Under the pieces are notes generated by a model. The model saw nothing but the letters and a program-made list of their open reading frames with translations, had not been told where the DNA came from and searched no databases. A stretch of 21,478 nucleotides of DNA, taken from contig JBHHXI010000037.1 of NCBI GenBank assembly GCA_046756945.1, positions 1-21,478 of the forward strand. Direction: 5' to 3'. The stretch comes from JACZQZ01 sp046756945. GTDB taxonomy: Bacteria > Pseudomonadota > Alphaproteobacteria > Rhodospirillales > 2-02-FULL-58-16. Made by a program: the position numbers and the translations under genes. Positions 13,772 to 20,450 of this stretch are shown one piece after another (positions within the stretch are counted from its first letter, which is position 1; each line of letters opens with the position of its first letter).

Positions 13772-13866
13772 AAGTCGGGGATCGACCGGGGCCGTCGCGG
13801 GCAGCCTCGGGACACCGTGGCGTCGGGGCGTTTCGCCGCCGCCGTTGGGGACCGCGCCGCCGGCTG

Positions 13867-14154
13867 TTAGCCGCCGCCGGGGGCCTGCTGTCCGGCGGCG
13901 GAAGAAAACCGCGCCGCGAGCAGGTTGTACAGCCAGGCGAGAATGGCGCCGCCGATCAGTCCGTCGACGAATCCCCAGGCGAGGCCGATGACGCTGCCCA
14001 CGGGCGTGTAGGCAAAGCCGATATAGATGAGCTCGAGCAAAGTGCCGCCACTTGGCGCTCCGCCAACCAGGTTGACCCACCAGGCAAGGAAAAAAACGCC
14101 GATCCCCCACCACAGGCCAAACGCAATGGCGAACGCGCGAACGTTCAGTTTCAT
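13867..14154 (-). CDS. Small hydrophobic membrane protein
   Basis: 95-residue protein with two clear hydrophobic helices: about residues 5-29 (AFAIAFGLWWGIGVFFLAWWVNLV) and a Gly-rich segment about 41-80 (YIGFAYTPVGSVIGLAWGFVDGLIGGAILAWLYNLL) that may cross once or twice. ATG 14154 is preceded by GGAGGG at 6 bases spacing, an excellent ribosome site, whereas the upstream ATG at 14178 has none. From memory, similar sequences are labelled 'bacteriophage holin' in databases, but no phage genes are near and I would not accept lysis as its job. Divergent from another small membrane protein. Function unknown. Confidence 0.75.
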   Translation of the reverse strand: MKLNVRAFAIAFGLWWGIGVFFLAWWVNLVGGAPSGGTLLELIYIGFAYTPVGSVIGLAWGFVDGLIGGAILAWLYNLLAARFSSAAGQQAPGGG

Positions 14155-14318
14155 CGTCTTCCCTCCGGTCAAGCGCAATATGCGGATAGACCGCCTGAAA
14201 CGTTAGCGCAGCGTTCCCGGCAAGGCGAGGTCATATCGGGCCCTGGCCCGGAGGAAAACGCCGGCGACGCAAGGCGGCGCGGGGGATAGGATGGAAGATA
14301 CCGGGAAAGGAGGCCGTC

Positions 14319-14510
14319 ATGCACAAACCGGCGCTTTTTACGGCGGGTGCCGTCTTCGCCATGGTCGCGCTGGCCCACGCGATCCGCTTTTTCCTGGCCA
14401 CCGAAATCACCGTCGGCGGCGGCGTGATACCCGTTTTCGTTTCCCTGCCCGCGGCCATCGTTTCCGGCCTGCTGGCCGCCTGGATGATCGCCGCCGCCCG
14501 CCGTTCGTGA
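14319..14510 (+). CDS. Two-helix small membrane protein
   Basis: 63-residue protein with two transmembrane helices: about 5-28 and about 36-58 (IPVFVSLPAAIVSGLLAAWMIAAA), ending in positively charged ARRS, so both ends probably face the cytoplasm. A near-perfect Shine-Dalgarno AAAGGAGG (14306-14313) lies 5 bases before ATG, which makes it a real gene despite its size. The pattern (short first helix with an Ala-His motif, then ITVGGGVIPVFVSLPA, then a second helix) resembles a widespread uncharacterised family I recall with 'IGGW-VP-W-S' between the helices. No function can be assigned. It is followed by NAD kinase after 155 bases. Confidence 0.75.
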   Translation: MHKPALFTAGAVFAMVALAHAIRFFLATEITVGGGVIPVFVSLPAAIVSGLLAAWMIAAARRS

Positions 14511-14665
14511 GCCCGCGCGCCCGCCGTCATCGGATTCCCGACGACCGTGCACAGGGCCGCCGGTGCGCAAATCCGGTGGCGCGCTTCCGCATCCGCGGGT
14601 GGCGCCGGCGCCGGGCTTGTCTATACTCGACACCGATTTTCTCCACCGGCGGAAAACCCACGGCC

Positions 14666-15433
14666 ATGACGTTCAAATCCATCGCCTTCGTCGCCGCCCG
14701 CCAGCCCGAGGCCCGGGAGGCGGAGAAGCGCCTGAAGGCACGCTACAGCCACGTGCCGCCCAAGCAGGCCGACGTGGTCGTCGCCCTCGGCGGCGATGGC
14801 TTCATGTTGAGGACCCTGCACCGCTTCATGGATCGGGACGTCCCCATCTACGGCATGAACCGCGGCTCCATCGGGTTCCTCATGAACGCCTACAAGGCGG
14901 GCGGCCTGCCCGGACGCCTGGCCAGGGCCGACGCCGTCGAATTGCATCCGTTGCGGATGACCGCCATCGACCACCGGGGCAAGGAGCATCACGCCCTTGC
15001 CATCAACGAGGTGTCCCTGCTGCGCCAGAGCCGCCTTGCCGCCAAGCTGCGCATCCAGGTGGACGGCGTGGTGCGGCTCGACGAAGTGATCTGCGACGGC
15101 GCCCTGGTCGCCACCCCGGCGGGCAGCACGGCGTACAACCGGTCGGCCCACGGCCCCATCGTGCCGCTCGGCGCCGGCGTGCTGGCGCTGACCACGATCA
15201 ACGCCTTCCGCCCCCGCCTGTGGCGCGGCGCCCTGCTGCCCCATGACGCCACCGTCACCTTCCATGTCCTCGACGAGGACGCCCGCCCGGTCAGCGCCGT
15301 GGCCGACTACACCGAGGTGCGCCGCGTCGTCCGGGTGGTAGTGCGCGAGGACCGCAGCCTGGCGCCGACCCTGCTGTTCGACCCCGAGCACAACCTGGAG
15401 GAACGCATCGTCAAGGAACAGTTCCTGCCGTGA
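14666..15433 (+). CDS. nadK: NAD kinase
   Basis: 255-residue cytosolic kinase that phosphorylates NAD to NADP. The GGDG catalytic motif is at 42-45 (VVALGGDGFMLRT), the NE motif is in ALAINEVSLLR, and the conserved CDGALVATPAGSTAYNRSAHGP stretch lines the nucleotide pocket; the usual SAGGP reads SAHGP here. Length is typical for the compact alphaproteobacterial form. ATG 14666 begins the fold; the long open frame upstream crosses the small membrane gene in another frame and is not coding. A lone TATACT at 14622-14627 may be its -10. It is 16 bases upstream of the AbrB-family gene, so the two probably share a transcript. Confidence 0.94.
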   Translation: MTFKSIAFVAARQPEAREAEKRLKARYSHVPPKQADVVVALGGDGFMLRTLHRFMDRDVPIYGMNRGSIGFLMNAYKAGGLPGRLARADAVELHPLRMTAIDHRGKEHHALAINEVSLLRQSRLAAKLRIQVDGVVRLDEVICDGALVATPAGSTAYNRSAHGPIVPLGAGVLALTTINAFRPRLWRGALLPHDATVTFHVLDEDARPVSAVADYTEVRRVVRVVVREDRSLAPTLLFDPEHNLEERIVKEQFLP

Positions 15434-15449
15434 GCGCGAAGCCGGGCGC

Positions 15450-16562
15450 GTGAGGTTACCTTCGGCCTTCTCCGGGGTGTTCGCCGGATCGGCGATGCTG
15501 GCCCTGGGCCTGGGCGCCGTCGGCGGCGCCCTGTTCAATCTTTTCGGCCTGCCCCTGGCGTGGATGATCGGCGCCATGTGCTTCACCACGGTCGCCGCGC
15601 TCGGCGGCGTGCCCCTGCGCGGACCGGAGCGCCTGCGCGAGGTCATGGTCACGGTGCTCGGCCTCATGCTGGGCAGCACCTTCACCCCGGAGGTCCTGGA
15701 CCGGCTGGGACACTGGGCGATCAGCCTGACCAGCCTGGTGTTCTTCGTCGCCGCCGTCGCCGTTACCATCGGCCTGGTCCTGCACCGCAAGGCGGGTTTC
15801 GGACCCATCACCGCGTTCTTTTCGGCAACCCCGGGGGGGCTGGTCGTGATGGTCCTCACCGGCGGCGCCCTGGGCGGCGACGAGCGCACCATTTCGCTCA
15901 TGCACAGCATGCGCCTGCTGCTGACGGTGCTGGTCATCCCCTTTTGGTTCCAGCTCTTCCACGGGTACCAGCCGGGCAGCGGGGCGGCGGCCGCGTCCGC
16001 AGCGGACCTGACGGCCGTGGACGCGGGCGTTCTGGCCCTGTGCGCCGTCGTCGGCTACTGGGCGGCGAAGCGGGCGCGCATCCCCGCCCACAGCCTCATC
16101 GGCCCGATGATCCTGAGCGCCCTGGTGCACGTCAGCGGTTTCACCGCGGCGCGGCCGCCGGCCGAGGCGGTGGCCGTCGCCCAGGTGGTGATCGGCACCG
16201 CCGTCGGCTGCCGGTTCGCCGGCATCCCGGTGCGCCGGATCCTCGACGTCCTGGTGACGGGGGCGGCATCGACGGTGTTCATGATGGGCGCCGCGCTGCT
16301 CTCGGCGCTGGCGCTTGCCAAGGCCACGGGCCTGCCGTTCCAGGCCCTGGTGCTCGCCTTCGCGCCGGGCGGCCTGGCCGAGATGAGCCTGATCAGCCTG
16401 TCCATGGGCATCGACACCGCCTTCGTCGCCACCCACCACATCGTCCGCATCCTGTTCCTGGTGGCCTGCGCCCCCATCGCCTTCCGCCTGCTGGCGCGGC
16501 GGCTCGGCGCCGCGGAGCGCGAGGGTCAGCCGCAGCCGCCGTCCCGGCAGGACCGGGGGTGA
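15450..16562 (+). CDS. AbrB-family (AmoA-like) integral membrane protein
   Basis: 370-residue membrane protein with about ten helices arranged as two similar halves: PLAWMIGAMCFTTVAALGG in the first and AHSLIGPMILSALVHVSGF in the second. TPGGLVVMVLTGGALGGDE and APGGLAEMSLISLSMGIDTAFVATHH are the matching motifs of the two halves. Despite the name 'AbrB family transcriptional regulator' used in databases, it has no DNA-binding domain visible; the E. coli AbrB-like protein and relatives are of unclear function, possibly transporters. The start is GTG 15450, 16 bases after nadK, with no strong ribosome site, so coupling to nadK is likely. It converges on the aldo/keto reductase gene 10 bases away. 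Confidence 0.88.
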   Translation: MRLPSAFSGVFAGSAMLALGLGAVGGALFNLFGLPLAWMIGAMCFTTVAALGGVPLRGPERLREVMVTVLGLMLGSTFTPEVLDRLGHWAISLTSLVFFVAAVAVTIGLVLHRKAGFGPITAFFSATPGGLVVMVLTGGALGGDERTISLMHSMRLLLTVLVIPFWFQLFHGYQPGSGAAAASAADLTAVDAGVLALCAVVGYWAAKRARIPAHSLIGPMILSALVHVSGFTAARPPAEAVAVAQVVIGTAVGCRFAGIPVRRILDVLVTGAASTVFMMGAALLSALALAKATGLPFQALVLAFAPGGLAEMSLISLSMGIDTAFVATHHIVRILFLVACAPIAFRLLARRLGAAEREGQPQPPSRQDRG

Positions 16563-16572
16563 GCCGGCCCGG

Positions 16573-17508
16573 TCACAGGCTCTCGACGTAACGGATCATG
16601 CGCTGGCGCGTCTCGGGATCGGGCAGACGGCCATGGGCCGCGCCCATGTTCTCGCGCATGTGGTCCACCCGCGAGGTCGCCGGGATCGCGCAGGTGACGG
16701 CGGGGTGGGAGACGATGAACTTGAGGAAGAACTGAGCCCAGTTCGCGCAGTCGAACGCAGCGGCCCAGTCGGGGAGCGGCCGGCGTTCGAAAAGATCGAA
16801 CAGCTCGCCCCGCCGGAAGGGTCGGTTGATGATCACCGCCAGACCGCGTTCGGCGGCAAGCGGCAAGAGTCGCCCTTCGGCCTCCCGGTCCAGGATGTTG
16901 TAGGTGAACTGGACGAAATCGATGGGTTGCCCGGCCATCACACCCTCGATTTCGTCATGCCTGCGGCCGTGGGAGGTGGTCACGCCTATGTAGCGCACCC
17001 GGCCTTGCGCTTTCCACTCGAGGAGTGTTTCCAGATGCGCCTCCCATGCCAGCAGATTGTGGATCTGCAGGAGGTCAAATCGATCCTCTCCCCACAGTTT
17101 TTCCGATGTCTTCATCTGCCGGATGCCGTGCCACTGAAACGGCGTCCACACCTTGGTCGCGGAAAACAGCGAGCCCGTGTCGGCGATGCGCGCCAGGCAA
17201 TAGCCGATGACCTCCTCGGAGAAGCCGTACATGGGCGACGAGTCGATGACGCCGCCGCCCCCTTCGAAGAACGCCTGCAGCACCTTGACCCGCTCGTCGC
17301 GCAAGAATTTGTCGTCACCCACGTTGAAGGTGATCCACGACCCCATGCCGATCACCGGCAAGCGTTCACCGGTCGCCGGAAGGGCTTTCTCGAGCACGGT
17401 CCGGGACGTGGCGGAAGCCGGGCGGTGCCCGATATGGGCGGCCGCGCCGAAGGCGGCCATTGACGCGAGGAATGCGCGGCGGCTCAGTTCCCGCTTGTTT
17501 TGCTTCAT
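16573..17508 (-). CDS. Tat-exported aldo/keto reductase
   Basis: 311-residue aldo/keto reductase with a twin-arginine signal peptide: SRRAFLASMAAFGAAAH, Arg10 and Arg11 followed by a mild hydrophobic stretch, cleavage probably after PASA near residue 33. The (beta/alpha)8 fold retains the catalytic tetrad: Asp and Tyr in GVIDSSPMYG, Lys in FSATKVW and His in LLQIHNLLAW. Family members reduce carbonyls with NAD(P)H; Tat export would carry the folded, cofactor-loaded enzyme to the periplasm, and the physiological reaction there is unknown. A 16-bp palindrome lies 23 bases before the start. It is separated from upstream pyrD by 210 bases and may be transcribed on its own. Confidence 0.92.
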   Translation of the reverse strand: MKQNKRELSRRAFLASMAAFGAAAHIGHRPASATSRTVLEKALPATGERLPVIGMGSWITFNVGDDKFLRDERVKVLQAFFEGGGGVIDSSPMYGFSEEVIGYCLARIADTGSLFSATKVWTPFQWHGIRQMKTSEKLWGEDRFDLLQIHNLLAWEAHLETLLEWKAQGRVRYIGVTTSHGRRHDEIEGVMAGQPIDFVQFTYNILDREAEGRLLPLAAERGLAVIINRPFRRGELFDLFERRPLPDWAAAFDCANWAQFFLKFIVSHPAVTCAIPATSRVDHMRENMGAAHGRLPDPETRQRMIRYVESL

Positions 17509-17531
17509 CTCGTGTTCCCCGACCCGTGCTG

Positions 17532-17547
17532 CCGAACCCGGGTTCGG
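17532..17547. promoter_or_regulatory. Perfect 16-bp palindrome upstream of the aldo/keto reductase
   Basis: CCGAACCCGGGTTCGG, self-complementary without a loop, 23 bases before the ATG at 17508 (minus strand). Its place in the leader suggests a dimeric regulator site; with no spare loop bases it is better as a DNA operator than as an RNA hairpin. Confidence 0.4.
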
Positions 17548-17718
17548 TGGATCCGGGGATGGGCCCTATCACAGCCGCCCGCTGGCCGACGGCGAAACCA
17601 TGCGATCGCCGCCAAGGGTCCATCGCTTTACCGGCGTCAACATCGGGCACGCCGGTCGGGCGGCATTTTTCCCCGCAGATTGACAGGTACCGGCACGGAA
17701 TTGAACCGGGAACTCCGC

Positions 17719-18774
17719 CTATCGGTGATCGGCGCCGACCGCCTCGGCGACGGTGGCGAAGCCGTCGGCCCTGAGCTGTTGGGCGAGGTCGCGCTTGATG
17801 CGGTTGACCAGGCCGGGGCCGTGGTAGACCAGCGCCGTGTAGAGCTGCACCAGGGACGCGCCGGCGCGAATTTTGGCGTAGGCGTCGAGGCCGCTTTCCA
17901 CGCCGCCGACGCCGATCAGCGGCAGCCGGCCGCCGGTCAGCCGGTACATCTCGGCCAGCACCCTGGTCGACGGCGCCAGCAGGGGCTGGCCGCTCAGGCC
18001 GCCGGCCTCGGCGCGGCGGCGGTCGCCGAGCGTGGCCGGGCGCTCGATGGTGGTGTTGGTGGCGATCAACCCGTCGATGCCGGCCGCGAGGGCGACGTCG
18101 GCGATGTCGCGCTTGTCGTCGGCGGTCAGGTCCGGGGCGATCTTGAGCAGCAGCGGCGGCCTCTTTTCGGGCGCCGCCCCGGCGCGGGCGCGGACGACCC
18201 TGTCCAGCAGGTCCTCCAGCCGGGCGCGGTCCGTGAGGGCGCGCAGCCCCGGCGTGTTGGGCGACGAGATGTTGACGACAAGGTAGTCGGCCAGGCCGGC
18301 CAGGGCCTCGACCCCGGCCACGTAATCGTCGGCCGCGTCGGCGCTGTCGGCGTTTGCCCCCAGGTTGACGCCGACGATGCCGGCGCCCCTTTTTGCGAGG
18401 CGCCGCGCCACCGCGCCCAGGCCCTGGCTGTTGAAGCCCATGCGGTTGATCACGGCGCGGTCGGCGGGCAGGCGGAACAGCCGCGGGCGGGGGTTTCCCG
18501 GCTGCGGGCGGGGCGTGACGCCGCCCACCTCGATATGGCCGAAGCCCTGGGCGAGCAGGGCGTCCACCGCCTCGGCGTCCTTGTCGAAGCCCGCCGCCAG
18601 GCCGACCGGGTTGGCGAAATCCATTCCCCACAGGCGGATGCGCAGGCTCGGGTCCTCAAACGGCGCGGGACGCGGCGCCAGGCCCCGCTTCAAGGCCCCG
18701 ATGGCGAGCCCGTGGGCGGTTTCGGCGTCGAGCAGGCGCAGCAGCGGCCCGGCGACGGCGTAGTACCCGGCCAC
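17719..18774 (-). CDS. pyrD: Class 2 dihydroorotate dehydrogenase (quinone)
   Basis: 351-residue FMN enzyme that oxidises dihydroorotate to orotate and passes electrons to the quinone pool, the fourth step of pyrimidine synthesis, at the inner face of the membrane. The N-terminal helix that docks in the membrane (YYAVAGPLLRLLDAETAHGLAI) marks class 2. AAGFDKD, NRMGFNSQG, NISSPNTPGLR with the catalytic serine, and GVGGVESGLDAYAKIRAGASLVQLYTALVY are all present. GTG 18774 is chosen because GAGGAGG (18784-18790) lies 9 bases upstream; GTG 18792, which overlaps the stop of the preceding gene, is an alternative. It follows the DUF952 gene closely, suggesting an operon. Confidence 0.94.
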   Translation of the reverse strand: MAGYYAVAGPLLRLLDAETAHGLAIGALKRGLAPRPAPFEDPSLRIRLWGMDFANPVGLAAGFDKDAEAVDALLAQGFGHIEVGGVTPRPQPGNPRPRLFRLPADRAVINRMGFNSQGLGAVARRLAKRGAGIVGVNLGANADSADAADDYVAGVEALAGLADYLVVNISSPNTPGLRALTDRARLEDLLDRVVRARAGAAPEKRPPLLLKIAPDLTADDKRDIADVALAAGIDGLIATNTTIERPATLGDRRRAEAGGLSGQPLLAPSTRVLAEMYRLTGGRLPLIGVGGVESGLDAYAKIRAGASLVQLYTALVYHGPGLVNRIKRDLAQQLRADGFATVAEAVGADHR

Positions 18775-18788
18775 GGCGCCCGGCCTCC

Positions 18789-19154
18789 TCACCCCGCGCC
18801 CGGCGCCGGGATATCCGGCGCGAACACGTGCCGTCCGTCCGCCCCCAGGGGCAGGTCGTCCACGGCCAGCACCGCGGCCAGGGGAAGGGGTCCGTACAGG
18901 TGGGGAAAGAGCCCGCCCGTGCGCGACGGCTCCCACCGCAACGCCCCGCCGAGCGCCTCGGCATCGACGCTCAGCAGAACCAGGTCGGTCTGTCCGGCGC
19001 GGTGCCTGGCGGCGCTAAGCGCCACCTGGGCGGCGGTGGAGAAGTGGATAAAGCCGTCCGCGGCATCCTGGGACGAGCCCGCATACACGCCGCTCGCCTG
19101 CGCCGCTTCCCATTCGCCGCGCCTGCACATGTGGTAGATGGGGCCGCCGGACAT
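18789..19154 (-). CDS. DUF952-family protein
   Basis: 121-residue cytosolic protein. IYHMCRRGEWEAAQASGVYAGSSQDAADGFIHFSTAAQV and FPHLYGPLPLAAVLAVDDLPLGADG are the recognisable blocks of DUF952, including the conserved DGFIHFS. The family is thought to share a fold with ADP-ribosyltransferase-like proteins, but no reaction is established. ATG 19154 has only a poor ribosome site. Its stop overlaps the ribosome site of pyrD, so the two are co-translated; the same pairing is, from memory, common in alphaproteobacteria, which hints at a link to nucleotide metabolism that is not proven. Confidence 0.9.
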   Translation of the reverse strand: MSGGPIYHMCRRGEWEAAQASGVYAGSSQDAADGFIHFSTAAQVALSAARHRAGQTDLVLLSVDAEALGGALRWEPSRTGGLFPHLYGPLPLAAVLAVDDLPLGADGRHVFAPDIPAPGAG

Positions 19155-19294
19155 GGCGGGAGAGTAGCCGAAAATTCAACCACTTTCGACCTCCCCGAAG
19201 AACGGGGCAAAAGGGGGAAATCACGCCCCCGCCGGCCCGGCCGCGGAGTGCGAATACAGCCGGCGCTCTCAGGAACGTTCCCACCCGGCTCAGG

Positions 19295-19313
19295 GGGCGG
19301 TACACTACCGCCC
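19295..19313. promoter_or_regulatory. 8-3-8 inverted repeat before the NTF2-like gene
   Basis: GGGCGGTA (19295-19302), CAC, TACCGCCC (19306-19313), perfect. It contains TACACT (19301-19306), which with TTCCCA (19278-19283) at 17-base spacing forms a weak promoter for the gene at 19344. The repeat would then be an operator; a hairpin terminator is less likely as there is no T-run. Confidence 0.4.
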
Positions 19314-19343
19314 ACGTTGCCCGCCACGTATCCGGGGTGTGGG

Positions 19344-19748
19344 ATGTCCGAATCCGCAGCCGTCCTGTTCGCCAACGATGCCTTCTATCACGCCTTCGCG
19401 GCCAAGAATATCGACATCATGGAGACCCTGTGGGCCCGGGACGCCCCGGTCACCTGCATCCACCCGGGATGGGGCCTGCTTGCGGGCCGCGAGGACGTGA
19501 TCGAAAGCTGGCGGGACATCCTGGAGAACCCCAGCGACACGAACATCCGCTGCCGGCACGCCACGGCGCGCCTGTTCGGCAACCTGGCCTACGTCGTCTG
19601 CCACGAGGTGCTCGACCAGGGGTTCCTCATCGCCACCAACGTCTTCGTGCGCGAGGACGGCGCCTGGAAGCTGGTCCACCACCAGGCCGGGAGCGCGCCG
19701 CCGCCGCCCGAAGACGACGAACCCGACCCTTCCGAGACCATGCAATAG
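19344..19748 (+). CDS. SnoaL/NTF2-like domain protein
   Basis: 134-residue protein with the cone-shaped NTF2-like fold seen in SnoaL and DUF4440 proteins. Typical blocks are NDAFYHAFAAKNIDIMETLWA at the start, CIHPGWGLLAGREDVIESWRDIL, and VFVREDGAWKLVHHQAG at the end. The acidic, proline-rich tail (PPPPEDDEPDPSETMQ) is likely disordered. NTF2-like proteins may be small isomerases, hydrolases or binding partners; nothing here identifies a substrate. The Trp/His-rich pocket (HPGWG, VHHQ) is conserved in the subgroup usually called 'nuclear transport factor 2 family'. ATG 19344 follows a weak GGGTGTGGG ribosome region. It is followed after 88 bases by a cyclophilin-like gene. Confidence 0.88.
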   Translation: MSESAAVLFANDAFYHAFAAKNIDIMETLWARDAPVTCIHPGWGLLAGREDVIESWRDILENPSDTNIRCRHATARLFGNLAYVVCHEVLDQGFLIATNVFVREDGAWKLVHHQAGSAPPPPEDDEPDPSETMQ

Positions 19749-19766
19749 CCGCCGCCCAGGCGGCGA

Positions 19767-19818
19767 CCGGCGCCTGCCTGCGCGAAGCCGGAGCTTCGCT
19801 TCGGCGAGGGCAGGCCGG
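19767..19818. repeat. Nested palindromic intergenic element
   Basis: Outer arms GCCTGCC (19772-19778) and GGCAGGC (19809-19815), extended by CCGG pairs at 19767-19770 and 19815-19818 with a bulge. Inside, GCGAAGC-CGGA-GCTTCGC (19782-19799) forms a perfect 7-bp hairpin. A smaller 6-bp GCCGCC / GGCGGC hairpin precedes it near 19748-19764. It resembles REP-like dispersed repeats; copy number cannot be seen from one window. Confidence 0.5.
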
Positions 19819-19836
19819 CAAAGGGAAACCGAAACC

Positions 19837-20211
19837 ATGCGCAGGCTGAGGATGACCATTGGTTCCGTCGAGATCACGGCCGAGGTGTTCGACACGCCGA
19901 CAGGCGACGCCATCTACGGCAGCCTGCCGTTCACCTCGACGGCGCGGACCTGGGGCGAGGAGGTCTATTTCCCGGCCCCGGTCGCCGTCGCCAGGGAGGC
20001 CGGCGCGAAAGCCGTGGTCGAGGCCGGCGAGCTGGCGTTCTGGGTGGAAGGAGACTCGATCGCCATCGGCTTCGGCCCGACCCCGATTTCCGAGGGCGAC
20101 GAGATCCGTCTCGCCGCGCCGACCAACATCTGGGGCCGCGCCGTGGACGACGTGCGCGCCCTGAACGCGGTCAGGGACGGCGATTCCATCCGCGTGGAAC
20201 GCGTCGATTAG
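19837..20211 (+). CDS. Cyclophilin-like fold protein (TM1367/DUF369 type)
   Basis: 124-residue protein of the cyclophilin-like beta-barrel family typified by TM1367. Diagnostic stretches are TPTGDAIYGSLPFTSTARTWGEEVYFPAP, GELAFWVEGDSIAIGFGPTPIS and NIWGRAVDDVRALNAVRDGDSIRVE. Family members have the cyclophilin fold but lack the isomerase catalytic arginine set, and no activity is established. ATG 19837 follows AAAGGGAAAC at workable spacing; ATG 19852 is a weaker alternative. It is separated from the NTF2-like gene by a palindromic element that may act in the shared transcript. The coding GC content is like its neighbours, and the composition drops just after its stop. Confidence 0.87.
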   Translation: MRRLRMTIGSVEITAEVFDTPTGDAIYGSLPFTSTARTWGEEVYFPAPVAVAREAGAKAVVEAGELAFWVEGDSIAIGFGPTPISEGDEIRLAAPTNIWGRAVDDVRALNAVRDGDSIRVERVD

Positions 20212-20249
20212 CTCGCGTACTCATAAACGAGAGTTGCGTCAGCCGCGGG

Positions 20250-20290
20250 GCGCCGATGTGGGCTTTAGAGCCAGGAGCGGACATAGGGAC
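20250..20290. repeat. Possible degraded dispersed repeat
   Basis: On the minus strand the segment reads as MSAPGSKAHIGAPR. It is reminiscent of the 'MSALGSKADI' reading of short dispersed repeats that I recall from many alphaproteobacterial genomes. It includes a small hairpin GGCT-TTAG-AGCC. This is a recollection, not a measured match. Confidence 0.25.
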
Positions 20291-20380
20291 GACGGTGAGA
20301 AGCTCCGGATTGTTTAGGAGTTGGATGTTGAAGGCCCAGCGAAGCCGCCGTTTGCCGGTCCGGAGAGGTTTCGCGCGCCA

Positions 20381-20409
20381 TTGACACCTAACGTAGATGG
20401 TCATTTAAT
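20381..20409 (+). promoter_or_regulatory. Promoter of the secreted hydrolase gene
   Basis: Consensus TTGACA (20381-20386), 17-base spacer, TTTAAT (20404-20409, 5 of 6). Predicted start near 20416 gives a leader of about 35 bases containing the GGGAGGG ribosome site. Confidence 0.7.
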
Positions 20410-20450
20410 ACGTACAACTCACGATTTCTAATACACGGGGAGGGTATCCA

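Larger units (their letters stand above)
13499..13866. other. Gene-poor stretch after the toxin-antitoxin operon
   Basis: 368 bases in which I find no convincing gene: the open frames lack ribosome sites and have no recognisable protein. The middle (about 13600-13760) is less GC-rich than the surroundings. Two strong hairpins and three near-matches to DnaA boxes lie here (listed separately). It could be the scar of the toxin-antitoxin insertion. Confidence 0.5.

Noticed and set aside
13565..13870. Open frames in the gap after vapC (both strands)
   Set aside because: No ribosome sites, unusual composition and no recognisable protein pattern; they cross the two hairpins.
13867..14154. Phage holin reading of the 95-residue membrane protein
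   Set aside because: No endolysin or other phage gene is near, and small hydrophobic proteins are easily mislabelled as holins.
14190..14220. GGAAC...CGTT on the minus strand, like an EcfG general stress promoter before the small membrane gene
   Set aside because: The spacing is about 10 bases rather than the 16-17 needed, and the motif arises from a local AACG...CGTT inverted repeat.
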